From: Streptomyces fradiae
GTDB lineage: Bacteria > Actinomycetota > Actinomycetes > Streptomycetales > Streptomycetaceae
Direction: 5' to 3'
Length of the DNA: 64,000 nt
Assembly: GCF_041270065.1 (NCBI RefSeq)
Contig: NZ_CP065958.1
Span: 6,386,001-6,450,000, forward strand
Below the pieces are notes generated by a model that was not told the DNA's origin, ran no database searches, and was given only the letters and a program-made list of their open reading frames with translations. Below, piece after piece: positions 25,423 through 36,038 of the stretch. How positions within the stretch are numbered: position 1 is the first letter of the stretch; each line of letters begins with the position of its first letter. The position numbers and the translations under genes were made by a program.

Positions 25423-26832
25423 TCAGCACCAAGGACCGCGCACCGCGAACGTCGTCCCCGGCGTGTAGCAGTTCACGTACATGGTCGAGCCGTCCGGCGA
25501 GAACGTCACCCCCGCGAACTCGCCCCACTCCGGGGCATCCGGAGTGCCGCCCGCCGCGGTAGCGGCTGATGTCACGGCCTGCGCGCCGCGCGCCACCGCG
25601 TACACCTCGCCGCGCCGGCTCACGCCGAACACGTGCTGCGCGCCGTTGCCGTCCTCGCACACCATCAGACCGCCGGTCGGCGACAGACAGATGTTGTCGG
25701 GCGACTCGCCCGGCAGCTGCACATCCGTGTCCGGGCCGAAGACGACGACGAGGGTGAGCCGGCGCCGCCCCGGCTCGTACTTCCACACCTGCCCGAAGTG
25801 GGCGCCCGCCGAGCCGTCCTTGGTCCGCGCGAACGACGACACGAAGTAGACGGCGCCTCCGGAGCGTTCGCCCCCGCCCCAGTAGCAGCCCTCCAGCTTC
25901 TGCGCGTGCGTGATCCCTCTCGGGCCGAAGTCCTGCAGCCGGATCGGCGTCCCGGCCGCCAGCGGATCCGGTACGGGCACCCACTCGACGCGCTCGAACC
26001 GCGTGCCCGGCTCCTGCACCACCGACAGATCGGGCACCCCCGGCACCCGCATCGCCTCAAGGGCGCCGCCCGCGCGCAGCGAACCCGTACCGCCCAGCGG
26101 CTTCTTGGGCAGGAAGCGGTAGAAGAGCCCGAAGGGGCGCTCGAAGGCGTCCTCCGTCTCGTAGACGATGCCGCTGTGCGGGTCGACGGCGACGGCCTCG
26201 TGCTGGAAGCGGCCCATCGCGGTCAGCGGCACCGCGCCCGTACGGCGCGGATCGGCGCCGTCGACCTCGAAGATGAAGCCGTGGTCCTTGGTGTAGCCGT
26301 TGGTGCCGGCCCGGTCCTCGGTCTCCTCGCAGGTCAGCCAGGTACGCCAAGGGGTGGGCCCGCCCGCGCAGTTGACGGCGGTGCCGGCGATGGCGACCCG
26401 CTCGTCGAGCACGGTGTCCTTCCGCCCGTCGAGGGTGAGGGCCGTGCAGCCGCCCTTGGCGGCCGGGTCGTAGGTCAGGCCGTCGACGACCGGCACGCCG
26501 ATCCTCCCGGTGACCCGGTTCTCGTGGTTGCGGACCAGATGCACCCGGCCGCGGCGCCCCGCGAAGGCGCCCATCCCGTCGTGGTTGCTCGGCACCGGCC
26601 CCTCGCCGGAGCGGAGCCGATCGCCCTCCCGGGAGAGGACCCGGTACGAGAAGCCGGCCGGCAGATCGAGCAGCCCGGCCGGGTCGGGGACCAGCGGGCC
26701 GTAGCCGCTGGAGCGGAGGGGCGGCGCGGCGACGGCCGTGCCGGCGAAGAGTTCCGACAGCGCGCCGGAGAAGACGATCCCGGCGACGGACGCGCCGGTT
26801 CCGGTGAGGATCTGACGTCGTGTTGCGGACAT
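25423..26832 (-). CDS. Tat-exported PhoX/DUF839 family phosphatase-like protein
   Basis: 469 residues from the ATG at 26832. The Tat signal has the twin arginine SATRRQILTGTGAS, a hydrophobic stretch and an AVAAP cleavage site. The body is a beta-propeller-like DUF839 protein with NHDG, HLVRNHENR, WLTCEET, GRFQHEAVAVDP, YETED and SPDNICLSPTGGLMVCEDG, where acids and His bind Ca2+/Fe3+ in PhoX alkaline phosphatases. It probably hydrolyses phosphomonoesters or phosphodiesters outside the cell. I looked for a PHO box upstream and did not find a convincing one. Confidence 0.87.
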   Translation of the reverse strand: MSATRRQILTGTGASVAGIVFSGALSELFAGTAVAAPPLRSSGYGPLVPDPAGLLDLPAGFSYRVLSREGDRLRSGEGPVPSNHDGMGAFAGRRGRVHLVRNHENRVTGRIGVPVVDGLTYDPAAKGGCTALTLDGRKDTVLDERVAIAGTAVNCAGGPTPWRTWLTCEETEDRAGTNGYTKDHGFIFEVDGADPRRTGAVPLTAMGRFQHEAVAVDPHSGIVYETEDAFERPFGLFYRFLPKKPLGGTGSLRAGGALEAMRVPGVPDLSVVQEPGTRFERVEWVPVPDPLAAGTPIRLQDFGPRGITHAQKLEGCYWGGGERSGGAVYFVSSFARTKDGSAGAHFGQVWKYEPGRRRLTLVVVFGPDTDVQLPGESPDNICLSPTGGLMVCEDGNGAQHVFGVSRRGEVYAVARGAQAVTSAATAAGGTPDAPEWGEFAGVTFSPDGSTMYVNCYTPGTTFAVRGPWC

Positions 26833-26950
26833 GAGGCAACTCCTGTCTGGCGGTACAGGAAATGACGTGCGACCCGCATGTGTGTACCACGCACAGTGGT
26901 GACACGTGAACCACGCGGGCCGCACGTCGCCTCGTGAGAACGAGGAACGC

Positions 26951-27379
26951 TTACGCCAGTTCGGCCGTCAGCGTGATCGTCGTGCCCGTCAGCGCCTGGC
27001 TCACCGGGCAGTTCTTCTTCGCGTCCTCCGCCAGCTCCTGGAACCGGTCCGCGTCCAGGCTCGGCACCTCGCCGCGCACGGTGAGGTGGATGCCCGTGAT
27101 GCCCTTGCCCGGCACGAAGGTGACGTCGGCCCTGGTCTCCAGACGGGTGGGCGGGGTGCCGTTCTTGGCGAGGACGTTGGAGAACGCCATGTTGTAGCAG
27201 GAGGAGTGCGCGGCGGCGATCAGCTCCTCGGGGCTGGTCCTCCCGTTGGCCGCCTCGTCGGTGCGAGCCGGCCAGGAGACGTCGTACGTGCCGAGACCGG
27301 ACGAGTCGAGCGTCACGACGCCCTTCCCGCTGAGCAGGTCGCCCTCCCAGACGTTGTGGGCGGTACGCGTAGCGGCCAT
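26951..27379 (-). CDS. osmC: OsmC-family peroxiredoxin
   Basis: 142 residues from an ATG at 27379 (AAAGGGA upstream). The two redox cysteines of OsmC/Ohr proteins are present: AAAHSSCYNMAFS and KKNCPVSQAL. The start WEGDLLSGKGVVTLDSSG and the conserved SPEELIAAAH are typical of the OsmC rather than Ohr branch. It reduces organic hydroperoxides in the cytosol using thiols. It is downstream of zapE on the same strand with a 34-bp gap. Confidence 0.92.
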   Translation of the reverse strand: MAATRTAHNVWEGDLLSGKGVVTLDSSGLGTYDVSWPARTDEAANGRTSPEELIAAAHSSCYNMAFSNVLAKNGTPPTRLETRADVTFVPGKGITGIHLTVRGEVPSLDADRFQELAEDAKKNCPVSQALTGTTITLTAELA

Positions 27380-27413
27380 GGTGTGTCCCTTTCGATCGGG
27401 TATGGCCCCCAAG

Positions 27414-28499
27414 CTACTGCGCCACGAGCCCCTTCGCGTCCCGCGCGAGGGCGGTGAGCCGGGAGATCGCCCGGAAGTACTTCTTCTTGTACCCGCCGTT
27501 CAGCATCTCGTCGCTGAACAGCTTGTCGAAGGGGAGTCCGGAGGCGAGCACGGGTATCTCGCGGTCGTAGAGCCGGTCGGCGAGGACGACGAGCCGCAGC
27601 GCGGTCGACTGGTCGGGGACCGCCTGCACGTCGGTGAGGCAGACCGCGGTCAGCTCGTCCGTCAGCGCCCCGTACCGGCTCGGGTGAACCCTGGCCAGGT
27701 GTTCGAGCAGGTGCGGGAAGTCGTCGAGCGAGGCGCCGGGGGTGGCGTACGCGGTCCGGGTCACGGTCTCGTCGTCGTACGGCGCGGGGGCCTCCGGCAG
27801 GCCGCGGTGGCGGTAGTCCTCGCCGTCGATCCGCAGCGGGCGGAAGTGCGCCGACAGGCCCTGGATCTCGCGCAGGAAGTCGGCGGCGGCGAAGCGGCCC
27901 TCGCCGAGCTTGCCGGGCAGGGTGTTGGAGGTCGCGGCGAGCGCCACGCCGTGCTCCACGAGCCGGCTGAGCAGGGAGGAGACCAGGACGGTGTCGCCCG
28001 GGTCGTCCAGCTCGAACTCGTCGATGCACAGCAGTCGGTGCCCGCTCAGCGTCTGCACGGTCTGCTGGAAGCCCAGCGCGCCCACAAGGTTTGTCAGCTC
28101 CACGAAGGTGCCGAAGGCCTTGAGCGCGGGCTCCGCCGGGGTGGCGTGCCAGAGGGAGGCGAGCAGGTGGGTCTTGCCGACGCCGTAGCCGCCGTCCAGG
28201 TAGACACCGCGCGGTCCGGCCGGGGCCGTGGCCTTGGGGGCGCGGGAGAACCAGCGGCGCTTGCCGGCGCCGGTGGCGTGCGCGCCGCCCAGGCCCTCGG
28301 CGAAGCCGCTCAGGACCTTGACCGCCTCGATCTGGCTGGGCTGGTTCGGGTCCGGGATGTACGTGTCGAAGCGCACCGAGTCGAACCGCGGCGGCGGCAC
28401 CATCTCCGCCACAAGGCGGTCGGCGGGCACGCGGGGCTCCCGGGAGCAGAGCGAGAGCGGGGCCGCCTCGGTGGAATCGAGGGAAGCGGCTTCTGTCAT
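27414..28499 (-). CDS. zapE: ZapE/AFG1-like AAA ATPase
   Basis: 361 residues. Walker A YLDGGYGVGKTHLLASL (about 98-114), Walker B LLCIDEFELDDPGD (about 157-170), sensor region LAATSNTLPGKLGEGRF and the C-terminal LYDREIPVLASG match ZapE, which in E. coli influences FtsZ polymerisation; eukaryotic AFG1 acts in protein quality control. Start at ATG 28499; a GTG 18 nt upstream is also possible. Divergent from the RibD-like gene at 28551. Confidence 0.9.
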   Translation of the reverse strand: MTEAASLDSTEAAPLSLCSREPRVPADRLVAEMVPPPRFDSVRFDTYIPDPNQPSQIEAVKVLSGFAEGLGGAHATGAGKRRWFSRAPKATAPAGPRGVYLDGGYGVGKTHLLASLWHATPAEPALKAFGTFVELTNLVGALGFQQTVQTLSGHRLLCIDEFELDDPGDTVLVSSLLSRLVEHGVALAATSNTLPGKLGEGRFAAADFLREIQGLSAHFRPLRIDGEDYRHRGLPEAPAPYDDETVTRTAYATPGASLDDFPHLLEHLARVHPSRYGALTDELTAVCLTDVQAVPDQSTALRLVVLADRLYDREIPVLASGLPFDKLFSDEMLNGGYKKKYFRAISRLTALARDAKGLVAQ

Positions 28500-28550
28500 G
28501 GCACGGGTCGACACAGTTATCCACTGTAAGCGCCGTGTCAGACTGCCGGG

Positions 28551-29381
28551 ATGCGACGCTTGCTTCCTGTGACGGACATGACAGCGACAGCCCCCGACAC
28601 CGTTGCCGCTCCCAGCGCCGACCGCACCGCCCGTACCGACCATGCCGGCCCCTCGGTCCACGACTGGTCGCTCGACGAGCTCGCCGACGCCTACGCGTAC
28701 CCGCCCGAGGCGGCGACCGGGCGCTGGCTGCGGGCCAACATGGTCTCCTCGCTCGACGGCGCCGGCCAGCACGACGGCCGCTCGCAGCCGTTGTCCTCCG
28801 AGGCCGACATGCGGATCTTCGGCACCCTGCGGGGTCTGGCGGACGTCGTGGTCGTCGGCGCGGAGACGGTACGGAGCGAGGGCTACCGCCCGGCCCGGGC
28901 GCGGGACGCGTTCGCGGCGCGGCGGGCGGCGGCGGGCCAGGGCCCGGCGCCGGTGATCGCGGTCGTGACCGCCTCGCTCGACCTGGATTTCTCGCTTCCG
29001 CTTTTCACCGAGCCGCTCGTCCCCACCCTCGTCCTCACCGGCGCCGGCTCCTCCGCCGAACGCCGTGCCGAGGCCGAGCGCGCGGGCGCCGAGGTGGTGA
29101 TCGCCGGCGACGACCGCGGCATCGATCCGGAGCGCGCGGTGACGGCCCTCGCGGAGCGCGGACTGCGGCGCCAGCTGACCGAGGGCGGGCCGCGCCTGCT
29201 CGGGCAGTTCGTGGCCGCCGGGGTGCTCGACGAGCTGTGTCTGACCCTCTCCCCGACCATGACGGCGGGCGCCGCGCAGCGGATCGCCGGGGGCCCGTCC
29301 GTCGCGGTTCCGAAACGCTTCGCCGTGGCGTCGGTGCTGGAGCAGGACGGCTTCCTCTTCACCCGCTACCGTCGGATCTGA
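28551..29381 (+). CDS. Pyrimidine reductase family protein (RibD C-terminal domain)
   Basis: 276 residues; the conserved part starts at about residue 55 (RWLRANMVSSLDGAGQ). Dihydrofolate-reductase-like fold with VSSLDG, the cofactor motif VVVGAETVRSEGYRPAR and LTEGGPRLLGQFVAAGVLDEL, which is typical of RibD_C reductases. No deaminase domain is attached. It could reduce a riboflavin precursor or another pyrimidine. The ATG at 28551 is used; an ATG at codon 10 (MTATAP) is an alternative. Confidence 0.85.
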   Translation: MRRLLPVTDMTATAPDTVAAPSADRTARTDHAGPSVHDWSLDELADAYAYPPEAATGRWLRANMVSSLDGAGQHDGRSQPLSSEADMRIFGTLRGLADVVVVGAETVRSEGYRPARARDAFAARRAAAGQGPAPVIAVVTASLDLDFSLPLFTEPLVPTLVLTGAGSSAERRAEAERAGAEVVIAGDDRGIDPERAVTALAERGLRRQLTEGGPRLLGQFVAAGVLDELCLTLSPTMTAGAAQRIAGGPSVAVPKRFAVASVLEQDGFLFTRYRRI

Positions 29382-29487
29382 CAATCGGCGGAATTTGTCG
29401 TTCCGCTTAGCGTCCGCTGGGCAGAATCACTCTCGCAATCCCCGTGGGGCCACGGGGAAGGATGGTTTCCGCAGAAGGGCTCCTGAG

Positions 29488-29958
29488 GTGTTCACAAGCG
29501 TTCTGATGATCGAGAAGCCCCTCACGTCCACCGACGTGGACTTCGTCACCACGCTCCACGGTGACGAGGTCGTCTCGTTCATCGTTCTGATGCAGCCGCG
29601 TGGTGACCAGGCCGATCTACTGCTGCGCGCCATCGACGACGTGGCGATGGGCGAACTGAAAGAGGCGACCCGCGAGGGCGACGAGCCCGAGGGCAAGGAG
29701 GCCCGGCCGCTCGCCGAGCAGGCCCTGGAGGCCTCGCTCCAGGCGTTGCGGGCCGCGGGTTGCGAGGCCGTCGGACAGGTGGTCGAGGACCACCCCCTGA
29801 ACAAGATGAAATCGGTGGTCGACGAGTCCGAGGCCGACGAGGTGATCGTGCTGACCGCCCCGCACTACGTGGAGGAGTTCTTCCACCGCGACTGGGCGTC
29901 CCGGGCCCGCCACAAGGTGGGGGTGCCGGTCCTGAAGCTGTTCGCACACAGCGACTGA
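29488..29958 (+). CDS. Uncharacterised USP-like protein conserved next to murC
   Basis: 156 residues from a GTG at 29488. The first half (FVTTLHGDEVVSFIVLMQP) and second half (CEAVGQVVEDHPLNKMKSVV..., EVIVLTAPHYVEEFF) have the alternating strand-helix pattern of universal-stress-protein/HUP folds, but no ATP motif is evident. Homologues are sometimes labelled indole-3-glycerol phosphate synthase; none of that enzyme's barrel motifs occur here, so I do not use that name. Possible role in stress response; unproven. Confidence 0.7.
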   Translation: MFTSVLMIEKPLTSTDVDFVTTLHGDEVVSFIVLMQPRGDQADLLLRAIDDVAMGELKEATREGDEPEGKEARPLAEQALEASLQALRAAGCEAVGQVVEDHPLNKMKSVVDESEADEVIVLTAPHYVEEFFHRDWASRARHKVGVPVLKLFAHSD

Positions 29959-29972
29959 CGCACAGCGACTGA
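29947..29972 (+). repeat. Direct duplication of the gene's last codons
   Basis: CACAGCGACTGA, which encodes the last three residues and stop, is repeated 14 bp later (29961-29972). Readthrough of the first stop would not matter because the second copy is out of frame with it. Confidence 0.85.
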
Positions 29973-29979
29973 TTCCTCA

Positions 29980-30022
29980 CGGGGTGGGAGGGCCGGGCTC
30001 GCCGCCCGGCCCGCCCACCCCG
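29980..30022 (+). terminator. Strong hairpin terminator before murC
   Basis: The arms 29980-29998 and 30004-30022 form a 19-bp stem with one mismatch and a 5-nt loop. It lies 22 bp after the USP-like gene stop and separates it from the murC transcript. Confidence 0.85.
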
Positions 30023-30100
30023 AACCACTAGGCTTGGCTTTTCAAGCACTCTCAGGCAACGACACGTACGACAGCGACACGCACTCGGGGAGAGAACCGC

Positions 30101-31495
30101 ATGGCACCCGCCATCCCTGCCGCCATGGAACGGCCGCACTTCATCGGCATCGGCGGTGCCGGCATGTCGGGCATCGCGAAGATCCTCGCCCAGCGCGGCG
30201 CCAAGGTCGCCGGCAGCGACGCCAAGGAGTCCGCGACCGCCGAGGCCCTGCGTGCCCTGGGCGTCACCGTGCACATCGGCCACGCGGCCGAGCACCTGGC
30301 CGACGACGCCTCCGCCGTCGTCGTCTCCAGCGCCATCCGCGCCGACAACCCGGAGCTGGCGCGCGCCGCCGAGCTCGGCATCCCGGTCGTGCACCGCTCC
30401 GACGCGCTCGCCTCCCTCATGGACGGCCTGCGTGCGATCGCCGTCGCCGGTACGCACGGCAAGACGACCACCACCTCCATGCTGGCCGTCGCGCTCACCG
30501 AGCTCGGCCTCGACCCGTCGTACGCCATCGGCGGCGACCTCGCGGGCCCCGGCACCAACGCCCGGCACGGCGAGGGGGAGGTCTTCGTCGCCGAGGCCGA
30601 CGAAAGCGACCGCAGCTTCCAGAAGTACGACCCGAGCGTGGCGATCGTCCTCAACGTGGAGCTGGACCACCACGCCAACTACGCCTCCATGGACGAGATC
30701 TACGAGTCCTTCGAGGCCTTCGCCGCCAAGATCCGCCCCGGCGGCACCCTGGTCGTCGGCGAGCACGCGGGCGCCCGAGAGCTGGCCCGCCGGGTCGCCG
30801 GCCGCGAGGGCCTGACCGTCCTCACCGTCGGCGAGGACGAGGGCGCCGACGCCCGCATCCTGAAGATCGTCCCGAACGGGATGAAGAGCGAGGTCACGGT
30901 CGCCCTCGACGGCGCCGAGCACATCTTCACCGTCTCCGTGCCCGGCCGCCACTACGCCCACAACGCCGCCGCCGCCCTCGCCGCCGGCTCCCGCGCCGGC
31001 GTCGACCCGGCCGCCCTCGCCCAGGCGCTCACCGCCTACACCGGCGTCGGCCGCCGCCTCCAGCTCAAGGGCGAGGCCGCGGGCGTGCAGGTCATCGACT
31101 CGTACGCGCACCACCCCACCGAGATGACCGCCGACCTGGAGGCCATGCGCGGCGCCGCCGGAGCCTCCCGCCTCCTCGTCGTCTTCCAGCCGCACCTCTT
31201 CTCCCGCACCCAGGAACTGGGCAAGGAGATGGGCGACGCGCTCGCCCTCGCGGACGCCTCGGTCGTGCTCGACATCTACCCGGCCCGCGAGGACCCGATC
31301 CCGGGCATCACCAGCGAGCTGATCGTCGCCGCGGCCCGTACGGCCGGCGCCGACGTCACGCCCGTGCACGAGAAGGAAGCCGTCCCGGAGGTCGTGGCGG
31401 GAATGGCGAAGCCCGGCGACCTGGTTCTGACCATGGGCGCGGGCGACGTCACCGACCTGGGCCCGAAGATCCTGGACCGGCTGGCCACGAACTGA
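30101..31495 (+). CDS. murC: UDP-N-acetylmuramate-L-alanine ligase
   Basis: 464 residues. N-terminal Rossmann GIGGAGMSGIAKIL (about 16-29), the Mur ligase P-loop AVAGTHGKTTTTSML (about 114-128), the central acids in EADESDRSF and NVELDHHANY, and the C-terminal domain with SYAHHPTEM and VVFQPHLFSRT. All catalytic motifs of MurC are intact. It adds L-Ala to UDP-MurNAc in peptidoglycan synthesis. It is isolated from the main dcw cluster, as is usual in Streptomyces. The msrB gene follows after 11 bp. Confidence 0.96.
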   Translation: MAPAIPAAMERPHFIGIGGAGMSGIAKILAQRGAKVAGSDAKESATAEALRALGVTVHIGHAAEHLADDASAVVVSSAIRADNPELARAAELGIPVVHRSDALASLMDGLRAIAVAGTHGKTTTTSMLAVALTELGLDPSYAIGGDLAGPGTNARHGEGEVFVAEADESDRSFQKYDPSVAIVLNVELDHHANYASMDEIYESFEAFAAKIRPGGTLVVGEHAGARELARRVAGREGLTVLTVGEDEGADARILKIVPNGMKSEVTVALDGAEHIFTVSVPGRHYAHNAAAALAAGSRAGVDPAALAQALTAYTGVGRRLQLKGEAAGVQVIDSYAHHPTEMTADLEAMRGAAGASRLLVVFQPHLFSRTQELGKEMGDALALADASVVLDIYPAREDPIPGITSELIVAAARTAGADVTPVHEKEAVPEVVAGMAKPGDLVLTMGAGDVTDLGPKILDRLATN

Positions 31496-31506
31496 GGAGC
31501 GCACTC

Positions 31507-31920
31507 ATGGCGTACGAGGTCGAGAAGACCGACGAGGAATGGCAGGCCGAGCTGACGCCGTCCGAGTACCAGGTGCTGCGGCTCGCCGGCACCGAGCCGG
31601 CCTTCCGCGGTGAGTACACGGACACCAAGACCAAGGGCGTCTACTCCTGCCGGGCGTGCGGCGCCGAGCTCTTCACGTCCACCGAGAAGTTCGAGTCGCA
31701 CTGCGGCTGGCCGTCCTTCTACGACCCGAAGGACAGCGAGGCGGTCGAGCTGGTCTCCGACACCTCGCACGGCATGATCCGCACCGAGGTCCGCTGCGCA
31801 CGCTGCGGTTCCCACCTCGGACATGTCTTCGAGGGGGAGGGCTATCCCACCCCGACCGACCAGCGGTACTGCATCAACTCGATCTCGCTCCGCCTGGAGC
31901 CTGCGGAGGACGAGAGCTGA
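31507..31920 (+). CDS. msrB: Peptide-methionine (R)-S-oxide reductase
   Basis: 137 residues. Zinc-binding CxxC pairs (SCRACGAEL and RCARCGSHL), the conserved ESHCGWPSFYDP segment, HGMIRTEV, and the catalytic cysteine in QRYCINSISLRL (near residue 121). Complete MsrB. It reduces methionine-R-sulfoxide in proteins. It is 11 bp downstream of murC and probably co-transcribed; a 17-bp hairpin follows. Confidence 0.96.
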   Translation: MAYEVEKTDEEWQAELTPSEYQVLRLAGTEPAFRGEYTDTKTKGVYSCRACGAELFTSTEKFESHCGWPSFYDPKDSEAVELVSDTSHGMIRTEVRCARCGSHLGHVFEGEGYPTPTDQRYCINSISLRLEPAEDES

Positions 31921-31946
31921 GCGAGATGCTCCAGCACCACCAGCAC

Positions 31947-31983
31947 CTGAGCCGATCGGCGCGACCCGCGCCGGTCGGCTCAG
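31947..31983. terminator. Terminator between msrB and the Fur-family gene
   Basis: A 17-bp stem (31947-31963 with 31967-31983, one G-U pair, loop ACC) lies 26 bp after the msrB stop and 14 bp after the convergent Fur-family stop. It likely works in both directions. Confidence 0.85.
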
Positions 31984-31997
31984 CTGCTTTCGGGGCG

Positions 31998-32438
31998 CTA
32001 TTCCGTGGCCGACTCCACGGCCTCCTCCGCCCCGCACACCGGGCAGAGCCCGCGGTACGTGATCTCCACCCCCGTCACCGTGAAGCCGAAGCGCTCCGCC
32101 GCCGGCAGCCCCTCCAGGAGGTCGCCCTCCGGGTGCACGTCGCGCACCGTGCCGCAGCCCGCGCAGACCAGGTGCTGGTGGTCCCGGTGCGCGTTCGGGT
32201 CGTAACGCTTGGCGCGGCCGACGCCGGACACCTCGATCACCTCGCCGAGCGAGACCAGCTCGCCCAGCGTGTTGTACACGGTCGCACGCGAGATCTCGGG
32301 CAGTCTCGCGGTGGCGCGCGCGAGCACCTCGTCCGCGGTGAGGTGGATGTGCTCGCCGTCGAGGACCTCGGCGACCACGCGCCGCTGGGCGGTCATCCGC
32401 CAGCCGCGTCGGCGAAGCCGTTCCAGCAGGTTGCTCAT
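31998..32438 (-). CDS. Fur-family regulator (PerR/FurA-like)
   Basis: 146 residues from the ATG at 32438. Winged HTH (RGWRMTAQRRVVAEVL to ISRATVYNTLGELVSLGEV), regulatory metal ligands in HRDHQHLVCAGCGTVRDV, and a second CxxC pair in GLCPVCG, which together give the structural Zn(Cys)4 site. Divergence from katG points to peroxide-responsive repression of the catalase-peroxidase, like Streptomyces FurS/FurA. In those systems the regulator usually precedes the catalase on the same strand, so the divergent layout is different. Confidence 0.9.
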   Translation of the reverse strand: MSNLLERLRRRGWRMTAQRRVVAEVLDGEHIHLTADEVLARATARLPEISRATVYNTLGELVSLGEVIEVSGVGRAKRYDPNAHRDHQHLVCAGCGTVRDVHPEGDLLEGLPAAERFGFTVTGVEITYRGLCPVCGAEEAVESATE

Positions 32439-32502
32439 GGTCACCAGCCTTGCTGCGCGAGTGATGGCGGCGCGCGTCATCCGTAGGAGTCCGGCTGTCG
32501 TA

Positions 32503-32530
32503 TTGACTTGGACTGCGTCCAGCATAGGAT
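32503..32530 (+). promoter_or_regulatory. katG promoter with internal dyad
   Basis: The -35 TTGACT (32503-32508) and -10 TAGGAT (32525-32530) are 16 bp apart. The spacer contains the perfect dyad TGGAC-TGC-GTCCA (32509-32521). Position and symmetry suit binding of the divergent Fur-family repressor. The ribosome-binding site GGAAGGAAAG precedes the ATG at 32597. Confidence 0.7.
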
Positions 32531-32545
32531 CGACTCCAGTAGTAG

Positions 32546-34822
<2,277 letters not shown>

Positions 34823-34847
34823 GCATGACCGGCTCTCGGTAGCCGAC

Positions 34848-34878
34848 GGGCCCCGGGCGGTTCCTCCGCCCGGGGCCC
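34848..34878 (+). terminator. katG terminator
   Basis: GGGCCCCGGGCGG (34848-34860) pairs perfectly with CCGCCCGGGGCCC (34866-34878) around TTCCT, 25 bp after the katG stop. Confidence 0.88.
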
Positions 34879-34941
34879 GGTCGCGTCGCCCTGACAGAAT
34901 GGCGCCCGAATCGATCACCCGAATCGATCGAAGGAGGGGGC

Positions 34942-35706
34942 ATGACTGTCACACGCAGACTGTTCATGGGCGGATTCACGGCCGGAGCCGTGACCGTGGC
35001 CGTCGGAGCGACCGCGGGGGAGGCGGGGGCCGCCGAGGCGGTGGGGGAGACCACGAACTTCCCCGGCCCGGTCGTCGCCCAGGGCCAGGTGACCGCACCC
35101 CGCTTCTACGCCACGACGGACGGCGAGGGCCTGTACGTGAAGTCGACGAACACCGTCGACAACGCGGCCACCGTCTTCCTGGCCGCCACCTCCGGCGGCG
35201 GCTCCGCGCTCAACGTCAGCTCCTACAACGCCGACAGCTCGGCCATGTACCTCAGCGGCAAGGAGCGCAACAGCCGCGGCACCCTGAAGATCGCGCACGT
35301 CGGCTACGCCGACGGCTCCGACAGCGGCGCCTCCGCCCTGTCCATCGACCTCCAGACCCAGGGCACCGCCTCGCAGGGCATCTATGTCACCGCGACCAAC
35401 GGCCCCACCACCGGAGCCCTGATCGTCCTGCGCAACAACGCGGGCCTGGAAGACCTGACCGTCAAGGGCACCGGCCTCATCGGCATCGGCATCGACCGCG
35501 GCGCCACCCCGCGCGCCCAGGTCCACATCGTCCAGCGGACGGAGAAGCCGGGCCTGCTCGTCGACGGCACCGTCGAGATCGGCAACGTCACCACCCCGCC
35601 CACCGGCACCGTCTCCTCTCACGGCGGCGGCACCCTCTACGCCCAGAACGGCGAGCTGTGGTGGCGCGGCCCCGCCGGAACCCCCACTCGTATCGCCCCC
35701 GCATAG
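34942..35706 (+). CDS. Tat-exported beta-rich protein (hyaluronidase/phage-tail-like)
   Basis: 254 residues. The Tat-type signal MTVTRRLFMGGFTAGAVT is followed by an Ala-rich stretch. The mature part is Gly/Ser/Thr-rich with short repeated strands (GLYVKSTNT, ALNVSSYNA, ALSIDLQTQ, GIYVTATNG, ALIVLRNNAG) like the beta-helical trimeric segments of phage tail fibres and proteins annotated hyaluronoglucosaminidase. The terminal GGGTLYAQNGELWWRGPAGTPTRIAPA resembles a tail-fibre end. No catalytic residues can be assigned. It is followed 23 bp later by a coiled-coil gene. Confidence 0.65.
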   Translation: MTVTRRLFMGGFTAGAVTVAVGATAGEAGAAEAVGETTNFPGPVVAQGQVTAPRFYATTDGEGLYVKSTNTVDNAATVFLAATSGGGSALNVSSYNADSSAMYLSGKERNSRGTLKIAHVGYADGSDSGASALSIDLQTQGTASQGIYVTATNGPTTGALIVLRNNAGLEDLTVKGTGLIGIGIDRGATPRAQVHIVQRTEKPGLLVDGTVEIGNVTTPPTGTVSSHGGGTLYAQNGELWWRGPAGTPTRIAPA

Positions 35707-35729
35707 GACACAGGAGAGGAAACCCACCG

Positions 35730-36002
35730 ATGGTGCAGCTCACCCCGGACCAGCTGGTCGCCGAGTTCCAGGACGCAGTCGTCGAGCTCTACTTCGCGCG
35801 CAAGCGCATAGCGAACCTGGAGGCCGAGAACGCCGACCTGACGGCGCGCCTGACGGCCCCCGTTCCTGCGGGTGCGACCGTGCCGCCCCAGGAGATGCCG
35901 GTCGAGATGCCGGTCGAGGCCGCCCCCGTCGCCGACCCCGCCGACCCCGCCGGCGAGCAGTGGTTCTCGGGCGGGCAGGGCCAGGGAGAGCCGGGGCAGT
36001 AA
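35730..36002 (+). CDS. Small coiled-coil protein
   Basis: 90 residues. An N-terminal coiled coil (about 5-42, EFQDAVVELYFARKRIANLE) is followed by a Pro/Ala/Glu tail with the repeat MPVEMPVE. AGGAGAGG precedes the ATG. It is close behind the Tat-exported beta protein and is probably co-transcribed. It has no signal peptide. It may oligomerise with an unknown partner. Confidence 0.65.
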   Translation: MVQLTPDQLVAEFQDAVVELYFARKRIANLEAENADLTARLTAPVPAGATVPPQEMPVEMPVEAAPVADPADPAGEQWFSGGQGQGEPGQ

Positions 36003-36038
36003 CGCCACCGGCCCTCCTCGGGGCGCCGCGCTGCGGAC

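Noticed and set aside
26841..26935. Possible PHO box upstream of the PhoX-like gene
   Set aside because: A single GGTTCACG-like word is present, but no second repeat at the required 11-bp period.
34942..36002. Prophage or contractile injection remnant
   Set aside because: Only a fibre-like protein and a coiled-coil protein; no integrase, capsid, sheath or lysis genes.
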